Positions 1 to 3,996 of a DNA stretch of 6,359 nt are shown piece by piece (the first letter of the stretch is position 1; each line of letters begins with the position of its first letter). The notes beneath the pieces are model-generated. The model was not told the origin of the DNA, did not search any database, and worked only from the letters and a program-made list of their open reading frames with translations. The DNA is from Candidatus Brocadiaceae bacterium. GTDB lineage: Bacteria; Planctomycetota; Brocadiia; Brocadiales; Bathyanammoxibiaceae. A program made the position numbers and the translations under genes. The stretch lies in assembly GCA_030018855.1 (NCBI GenBank), contig JASEHG010000115.1:1-6359 (forward strand), in the 5' to 3' direction.

Positions 1-20
1 CCACAAAGAGATATTTCATA

Positions 21-36
21 TATTGGCCTGCCAATA
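21..36. promoter_or_regulatory. 16-bp palindrome, candidate activator or operator site
   Basis: TATTGGC (21-27) and GCCAATA (30-36) are perfect inverted repeats separated by CT. The site lies about 28 bp upstream of the -24 element of the putative sigma-54 promoter, roughly -69 to -54 from the predicted transcription start. A bound dimeric regulator there is plausible, though sigma-54 activator sites usually lie somewhat further upstream. It has no T-tract, so it does not look like an intrinsic terminator. It could also belong to the end of a gene outside the window. The function is inferred from symmetry and position only. Confidence 0.4.
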
Positions 37-63
37 GTATTGTGTATACCTTTATCTCCCCTT

Positions 64-78
64 TGGCACGCCATTTGT
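64..78 (+). promoter_or_regulatory. Putative sigma-54 (RpoN) -24/-12 promoter
   Basis: The sequence reads TGGCACG-CCAT-TTGT. The family consensus is TGGCACG-N4-TTGC. The -24 half is perfect, the GG to -12 G distance is exactly 12 bases, and the only deviation is T for C in the -12 GC. Transcription would begin near 89-90, leaving a leader of about 100 nt before the first gene at 190. The site is correctly oriented for the four-gene plus-strand cluster. Use of this promoter would require an AAA+ enhancer-binding activator, and none is encoded in the window. The match is read directly from the sequence; promoter activity is inferred. Confidence 0.6.
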
Positions 79-173
79 GAATTTCGGTGGTGTAAGACAC
101 TCAGGGTCAAAAAAAAATCTGGATGACCACACCTTAATCTGGTAAAAGCTGGATATTACAAGGCACCATTGAG

Positions 174-180
174 AAAGGAG
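174..180 (+). promoter_or_regulatory. Ribosome binding site fixing the first receiver start
   Basis: AAAGGAG at 174-180 is 9 nt before ATG at 190. The in-frame TTG at 169 would place this motif inside the coding sequence and has no comparable site upstream. The ATG is therefore the better start. Confidence 0.75.
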
Positions 181-189
181 AAACTGGTA

Positions 190-636
190 ATGTCCGATAA
201 TAAAAATAGGCCCCCTGCAAAAAGGATACTTATCGTAGACGACGAAGAACCCATAAGGTTTGCGTTAAGCACTATCCTTCAAGAGCACGGCCATGAAGTA
301 GACACGTGTGAGACCGGGGGGGGTGGCCTGGAGAAGTTGATGGAGAAGGCCTATAACCTCATACTCCTGGACTATAACCTCCCGGACATGGATGGCCTGA
401 GGGTAGCACAGAGGGCAAGGGAGCTAGATAAAGACGTAAGCATAGTCTTCATTAGTGCCTATGGAACCACGGACGTCATATTGAGGGCGGTAAGGTTGGG
501 AGCCTTTGATTTTATTGAGAAACCAATTCATAGCGAGGAGCTCTTCTCTTCCATAGACCGTTGGGCTACCACTCGCAGAGAGGCAGTGGAAAAGACCATT
601 GAGAAGGTAAAGAAGGCCCTCACCGCAGACGTTTAA
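190..636 (+). CDS. Stand-alone response regulator receiver protein (copy 1)
   Basis: A 148-residue single receiver domain (about residues 11-125) with no DNA-binding or enzymatic output domain. All phospho-switch residues are present: acidic pair D17-D18 in ILIVDDE, phosphoacceptor D61 in LLDYNLPDMDG, hydroxyl switch S89 in FISA, and K111 in IEKPI. The receiver most resembles those of NtrC/AtoC-type regulators, but here it stands alone in the manner of CheY or Spo0F. A charged amphipathic tail (about 129-148, EKVKKALTAD) follows. The ATG at 190 has a good ribosome binding site. The next gene encodes a close paralogue, and the histidine kinase at 1202 is the natural phosphodonor. It presumably acts by protein contact or as a phosphate sink. 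A run of eight G (316-323) encodes part of TGGGG. The receiver family is certain; partner and output are unknown. Confidence 0.93.
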   Translation: MSDNKNRPPAKRILIVDDEEPIRFALSTILQEHGHEVDTCETGGGGLEKLMEKAYNLILLDYNLPDMDGLRVAQRARELDKDVSIVFISAYGTTDVILRAVRLGAFDFIEKPIHSEELFSSIDRWATTRREAVEKTIEKVKKALTADV

Positions 637-672
637 TCTTATTCGGGATTAGAGATTAGGTTTGAGTCCGCG

Positions 673-680
673 AAGGGAGG
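673..680 (+). promoter_or_regulatory. Ribosome binding site fixing the second receiver start
   Basis: AAGGGAGG at 673-680 is 8 nt before ATG at 689. The in-frame TTG at 662 has no such site and would place this motif inside the coding sequence, so the start is set at 689. Confidence 0.75.
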
Positions 681-688
681 AATCGGCC

Positions 689-1177
689 ATGGTGTCTAAA
701 AAGAAGATACTTATCATAGATGATGATACTACCATCTTGTCTGCATTAAGCACCATCCTCAAGGATCATGGACACGAAGTAGACACCTGTGAGACCGGGG
801 GGGCTGGCCTGGAGAAGCTGAAGGAAAGGCGCTACAACTTAATATTCCTGGATTATAACCTCCCAGACATAGACGGGCTAAGGGTAGCCCAGAAGATAAG
901 CGAGATGAAAAATAACGAGGCAACCGTGGTCTTCATTAGTGCCTACGGGACCTCAGACGTGATACTAGGGGCAGTAAGGCTCGGGGCATTTGATTTTATT
1001 GAGAAACCCTTCCATGGTGAGCAAATCTTCTCTGCCATAGAACGCTGGTGCAGCACCAACAAGAGGGCAGTAGAAAAGACCCTGGAAAAGGTGAAGAAGG
1101 CCCTCCCTGCTGACAATAATGATGTCCTGGAAAAGGTAAGAAAGGCCCTTACTGCCGACTTAAACCCAATCCGTTAA
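689..1177 (+). CDS. Stand-alone response regulator receiver protein (copy 2)
   Basis: A 162-residue single-domain receiver, clearly a tandem duplicate of the gene 52 bp upstream. Long stretches are shared, such as HGHEVDTCETGG, LDYNLPD and RLGAFDFIEKP. Switch residues are intact: D11-D12, phosphoacceptor D55, S84 and K106. It differs from copy 1 mainly in the alpha3-alpha4 region and at its C-terminus, where the short tail is itself duplicated: LEKVKKALPAD at 132-142 and LEKVRKALTAD at 147-157. No output domain is present. The kinase gene follows 24 bp downstream, so the three are probably co-transcribed. The two receivers may compete for phosphate from that kinase or have diverged in partner choice. 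Family assignment is firm; the role is inferred. Confidence 0.93.
   Translation: MVSKKKILIIDDDTTILSALSTILKDHGHEVDTCETGGAGLEKLKERRYNLIFLDYNLPDIDGLRVAQKISEMKNNEATVVFISAYGTSDVILGAVRLGAFDFIEKPFHGEQIFSAIERWCSTNKRAVEKTLEKVKKALPADNNDVLEKVRKALTADLNPIR
1081..1159 (+). repeat. Intragenic 34-bp tandem duplication encoding the receiver tail
   Basis: Segments 1081-1114 and 1126-1159 match at 28 of 34 bases with an in-frame 45-base period. They encode LEKVKKALPAD and LEKVRKALTAD. The paralogous receiver upstream has a single version of this tail (IEKVKKALTAD), so the second unit probably arose by local duplication in this copy. Confidence 0.75.
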
Positions 1178-1201
1178 AAGCAGGAGAAAGTAGGAAGTCA
1201 A

Positions 1202-2278
1202 ATGATTGCTCAAGAGTTAAGAATTGATTCCGGTGTGCTGGTAACGGCGCTTACGACCGGGGGGACCTTTATAAGGGTGGTAGTCCCTGAGATTAATAAG
1301 GTCCTGTATCAGAACGAAGAACTCCAGAAGATATTCCCCGATGCCCTTGAACGCCCCTGCTACCATTTCTGGGGTAGGACGTCACACTGTGAACCCTGCC
1401 TCTCCGGGGAGGCCATAAAGTGTAACGCCCGTCAGTCAGCGACCGTCCATACCCCAAAAGGGGTAACCTTCGCCTGCTTCGCCCACCCCTTCGTCCAACA
1501 AGCAGACGGCACCCGTGCCGCCCTGGAGATATTCCGGGACATAACCAGGGAGAAGGCACTGGAGCATGCGGTGGAAAAGACCAAACTCCGCCTGCTGGAG
1601 GCCCAGACTATGGCCACAGTAGGCAACCTGGCAGGTACTTTTGTCCATGCCGTCCGCAACCCGCTTGCAGGCATCGTCCTCTACACGGACATGCTCCTTA
1701 GAAAGGTAGATAGCAACAATTTTGACCAAAAGACCTTAAAGGAGAGTCTCCTCCGCATAAAGGACTCTGCCGCTAAGTGTGAAGATGTGACCAAGAACCT
1801 GCTGAAGCTGGCCAAGGCCCATAAGGTAGAACTAAAACCAGTAAGCCTGAAAGATATCATAGACCAGGGTCTCCACGTAGTCTCTTCCAAGATAGCCCAC
1901 AAAAATGTTGACGTTGTGAGGACATTTCCTGACGACCTCCCGACAATTATGGGGGACTTTGCACAGCTCCAGGTAGTCTTCATCAACCTCTTCTCCAATG
2001 CCCTGGACGCCATGCCTGACTCCGGTACCCTGACCGTACTGGGTGTGGCCTCCGATTCTACCGTAGAGGTCAAGGTCACCGACACAGGCTGTGGCATACC
2101 CAAGGAGAACCTGTCCCTCCTCTTTAAGGACTTCTTCAGCACCAAGGGAGACAAGGGCACAGGGCTGGGCCTTACCCAGTCCAGGAGGATTATCCAGACC
2201 CATAACGGCAACCTGGCCGTGGATTCGGAAGTAGGTAAAGGGACGACTGTCACCGTAAAGTTACCTTACAAGAAGTAG
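1202..2278 (+). CDS. Soluble PAS-domain sensor histidine kinase
   Basis: A 358-residue cytoplasmic histidine kinase with no signal peptide or membrane segment. An N-terminal PAS-like domain (about 14-115, ending in the typical FRDITREK) carries C53, C63 and C66 in the motif CY-x3-GR-x3-C-E-x-C, with further cysteines at 74 and 92. A short coiled linker leads to a HisKA domain with phosphoacceptor H149 in HAVRNPL. The residue after His is Ala rather than the usual Glu/Asp. The HATPase_c domain (about 215-357) is canonical: N-box N262/N266, G1 box DTGCGIP at 294-300, F box FFSTK, G2 box GTGLGL at 319-324. It lies 24 bp after two receiver genes and is their likely phosphodonor. The ATG at 1202 has AGGAA at 1192-1196 and AGGAG at 1182-1186 upstream. 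The PAS cysteines suggest metal or redox sensing, which is inference. The PAS and kinase core are related to the convergent membrane kinase. Confidence 0.93.
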   Translation: MIAQELRIDSGVLVTALTTGGTFIRVVVPEINKVLYQNEELQKIFPDALERPCYHFWGRTSHCEPCLSGEAIKCNARQSATVHTPKGVTFACFAHPFVQQADGTRAALEIFRDITREKALEHAVEKTKLRLLEAQTMATVGNLAGTFVHAVRNPLAGIVLYTDMLLRKVDSNNFDQKTLKESLLRIKDSAAKCEDVTKNLLKLAKAHKVELKPVSLKDIIDQGLHVVSSKIAHKNVDVVRTFPDDLPTIMGDFAQLQVVFINLFSNALDAMPDSGTLTVLGVASDSTVEVKVTDTGCGIPKENLSLLFKDFFSTKGDKGTGLGLTQSRRIIQTHNGNLAVDSEVGKGTTVTVKLPYKK

Positions 2279-2302
2279 GGGCAATTCATGAATTGCCCCT
2301 AC
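2275..2302. repeat. Perfect 28-bp palindromic repeat between kinase and HD-GYP genes
   Basis: The 14-base arm GTAGGGGCAATTCA at 2275-2288 is followed immediately by its exact reverse complement at 2289-2302. The left arm contains the TAG stop codon (2276-2278) of the kinase. In RNA this would form a strong hairpin with a small central loop. No U-tract follows, so it is not a classical intrinsic terminator. It may stabilise or attenuate the transcript, or be a dispersed REP-like element. I recall near-identical palindromes being dispersed in several environmental bacterial genomes, but this cannot be tested within the window. Confidence 0.8.
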
Positions 2303-2325
2303 ATTAAAAGCCAATAGAAGACGAC

Positions 2326-3702
2326 ATGCCAAAGGAAACTAGTCCAGAGTCAGAAAAGGCTGACAAAAAGCTGGACACGCCTTCCATCATTGATGAGTCT
2401 ACCTCACTCTACAACCAGAGATTCCTGATGGACGCCACCTCCCTGGAATTTGCAAAGGCCCAAAAGCAGGGACTGGCCCTCTCTATCATCCTCTTAGATA
2501 TAGACGACTTTCAGACAATCACTAACGACCTTGGCCCCGCCGTAGGCAATAAGGTACTGGTAGAGGTAGCAAAAATCCTAAAGAATTCCACCCGTGACGT
2601 GGACATAGTTGGCAGATGCGGGGGGGAGAAATTCTGCATCCTCTTGCCCAATACCCATCTCAAAAGGGCTACGGTTGGGGCAGAAAGGGTCCGCAATCTA
2701 ATAATCTCGCGTGTCTTTAAGGAAGGACAGGTGTCGTTTAACATTACGGTCAGTCTAGGAGTCAGTTGCATATCAGAGGCAGACACTGCCTCTGCCAGGG
2801 ATTTACTTGAACATGCCGATATGAGACTCTATGCAGATAAACAGCGCGGCAGAAACCGTGTGCTATACAAAAAAGATACCCCTGAGGAAAACCTCACCCC
2901 TGGGCAAAGAGAAGCGGCCGCCAGCCCCAGCGCCATCGGCCCCTCCATACCTGCCTCTCCCACCCCCAGCCGCATGCAGAACGCCTCTCTGATGCAATAC
3001 GGGGCAAAGACCTTGAGTGCCCTCTATATCCAATCTATAAGGGCACTGGTAAACGCCCTGGAGCTAAAGGACGGTTATACTGCCACCCATTCCTACATGG
3101 TAGCACACTATTCCGCCGCCCTTGCTACTAAATTTGGACTATCACAGGATATGGTAGAGGTCATTAGGACCGCCGGTCTGCTCCATGACGTGGGTAAGGT
3201 GGGCGTACCGGATGGCGTACTCAAGAAAAACGGCCCCCTCTCTAACGAGGAGTTTACCGTAGTAAAGACACACCCGGTGTTATCAATCAAAGTCCTTAAT
3301 GACCTGGTATTCCTCCGCAAGGAACTTGAGATAGTCCGCTATCACCAGGAAAAATACGACGGGACCGGTTACCCCTACGCCCTCAAGGGAGAGAACATAC
3401 CTCTCGGGGCAAGGATACTGGCCATCTGCGACACCTTTGAGGCGATGACGGCCAACAGACCCTACAGGAAGGCCCTCCCTGTGGAGATAGCCGTAGCGGA
3501 ACTTAAAAAGTGCGCCGGCACACAGTTTGACCCAAAGCTGGTAAAGGTCTTTATAGATTCATTACCTGAGATATTAAGTACCCGTCAGATATACCTGGAA
3601 GGATTAAGAAAGACTGTGGAACTGCCCCAGTTCTCTAGCCAGCCCTCGGAGACTAAGGGAGAGGGCGTAGTACAGACGCCAGCTCCTGCTACCAACCCCT
3701 GA
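2326..3702 (+). CDS. Degenerate GGDEF plus HD-GYP cyclic-di-GMP phosphodiesterase
   Basis: A 458-residue cytoplasmic protein. The N-terminal GGDEF domain (about 21-182) keeps the fold motifs: DID at 58-60, SLGVS at 143-147, and GRNRV at 175-179. The signature is GGEKF (99-103), with Lys replacing the catalytic Glu. The usual IND-x2-GH-x2-GD segment reads ITN-x2-GP-x2-GN, losing the guanine-contacting Asn and Asp known from PleD. Diguanylate cyclase activity is therefore unlikely. The RxxD inhibitory-site motif is present (R90-D91-V92-D93). A Pro/Ala/Ser-rich linker (185-220) joins an HD-GYP domain (about 228-420) with H255, H287-D288, K291, H316, HQEKYDGTGYP at 340-350 and D369. These fit hydrolysis of c-di-GMP to pGpG or GMP. 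HQE in place of HHE is a variant I recall in other members. The ATG at 2326 has only a weak ribosome binding site, 23 bp after the palindrome, so translation may be low. It is probably the last gene of the cluster. Confidence 0.93.
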   Translation: MPKETSPESEKADKKLDTPSIIDESTSLYNQRFLMDATSLEFAKAQKQGLALSIILLDIDDFQTITNDLGPAVGNKVLVEVAKILKNSTRDVDIVGRCGGEKFCILLPNTHLKRATVGAERVRNLIISRVFKEGQVSFNITVSLGVSCISEADTASARDLLEHADMRLYADKQRGRNRVLYKKDTPEENLTPGQREAAASPSAIGPSIPASPTPSRMQNASLMQYGAKTLSALYIQSIRALVNALELKDGYTATHSYMVAHYSAALATKFGLSQDMVEVIRTAGLLHDVGKVGVPDGVLKKNGPLSNEEFTVVKTHPVLSIKVLNDLVFLRKELEIVRYHQEKYDGTGYPYALKGENIPLGARILAICDTFEAMTANRPYRKALPVEIAVAELKKCAGTQFDPKLVKVFIDSLPEILSTRQIYLEGLRKTVELPQFSSQPSETKGEGVVQTPAPATNP

Positions 3703-3737
3703 CTTCTAGTCCGAAACCTCTGAAAAACTCCACTCGC

Positions 3738-3868
3738 TTGTCATTCTGAGGGTCAGTTAGACTATGGACTCTAGACTATAGACTTTGGACTTTCTTTAGT
3801 CCAGAGTCTATTGTCTACAGTCTAATGTCTATTCTCATTGAGATTCTTCGCTTCGCTCAGAATGACAA
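3738..3868. repeat. Nested inverted-repeat element (MITE-like, 131 bp)
   Basis: Outer 13-bp perfect inverted repeats TTGTCATTCTGAG (3738-3750) and CTCAGAATGACAA (3856-3868) enclose an imperfect hairpin with 34-nt arms (3758-3791 and 3798-3831), 28 of 34 paired, around the loop TTCTTT. The arms are built from short units of the type GACTATAGACT / GACTTTGGACT. The right edge carries GATTCTTCGCTTCGCTCAG, part of a motif I recall as a widely dispersed bacterial repeat. No coding capacity is present, so any mobilisation would need an enzyme supplied in trans. One repeat inserted into another would also explain the nesting. Confidence 0.7.
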
Positions 3869-3915
3869 AGGGTGCTCTAGCGACTTTTGCAGAGCTCTCA
3901 GTCCCTGAAAGGTGT

Positions 3916-3930
3916 TCCGCCTCAGGCGGA
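3916..3930. repeat. Short hairpin repeat, 6-bp stem
   Basis: TCCGCC (3916-3921) and GGCGGA (3925-3930) are perfect inverted repeats around TCA. A second small hairpin, GGGG-CGAAT-CCCC, follows at 3934-3946. No T-tract follows on either strand. This is probably part of the repeat mosaic; a role in bidirectional termination is possible. Confidence 0.45.
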
Positions 3931-3963
3931 CGAGGGGCGAATCCCCGAAACATGTCACTTAAA

Positions 3964-3981
3964 CGCAGGCTAAAGCTTGCG
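3964..3981. repeat. Palindromic repeat near the membrane kinase stop codon
   Basis: CGCAGGCT (3964-3971) and AGCTTGCG (3974-3981) are inverted repeats with one mismatch (a possible G-U pair in one RNA strand) around AA, followed by GCTAC. It begins 15 bp beyond the stop codon of the minus-strand gene, so its transcript would carry the hairpin in the 3' untranslated region. I recall closely similar palindromes as dispersed repeats in other genomes. Confidence 0.5.
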
Positions 3982-3996
3982 GCTACAATCTACTCC

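Larger units (their letters stand above)
3703..3996. other. Non-coding convergent intergenic region made of repeats
   Basis: This stretch of 294 bases lies between the stop codons of the HD-GYP gene (plus) and the membrane kinase (minus). I see no gene in it: the open frames crossing it run through palindromic repeats and have no ribosome binding site. It contains a 131-bp nested inverted-repeat element (3738-3868) and three smaller hairpins (3916-3930, 3934-3946, 3964-3981). Neither flanking gene has a separate classical terminator, so these hairpins may also end transcription from both sides. Confidence 0.75.

Noticed and set aside
1..20. Remnant of an upstream gene at the left edge
   Set aside because: No extended frame with recognisable protein sequence enters the window, and the stretch is AT-rich and non-coding in appearance.
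169..189. TTG start at 169 for the first receiver (and likewise TTG 662 for the second and TTG 6333 for the membrane kinase)
   Set aside because: In each case a strong ribosome binding site lies 8-9 nt before a downstream ATG (190, 689, 6276) and would be inside the coding sequence if the TTG were used.
1379..1402. CEPC in the soluble kinase PAS as a c-type heme binding site
   Set aside because: The residue after the second Cys is Leu (Thr in the other copies), not His, and the protein has no export signal.
1293..2253. Several long open frames on the minus strand inside the soluble kinase gene
   Set aside because: They overlap a clearly recognised kinase, have no ribosome binding sites or recognisable domains, and are low-complexity shadows rich in Ser, Arg and Leu.
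3343..3375. HQE instead of HHE in the HD-GYP signature as a sign of inactivity
   Set aside because: I recall HQE-x2-DGTGYP in otherwise normal family members, and all other metal-binding positions are present. It is noted as a variant, not as inactivation.
3738..3868. CRISPR array or insertion sequence in the repeat-rich intergenic region
   Set aside because: There are no regularly spaced identical repeats with unique spacers and no transposase fragment. The structure is nested inverted repeats only.
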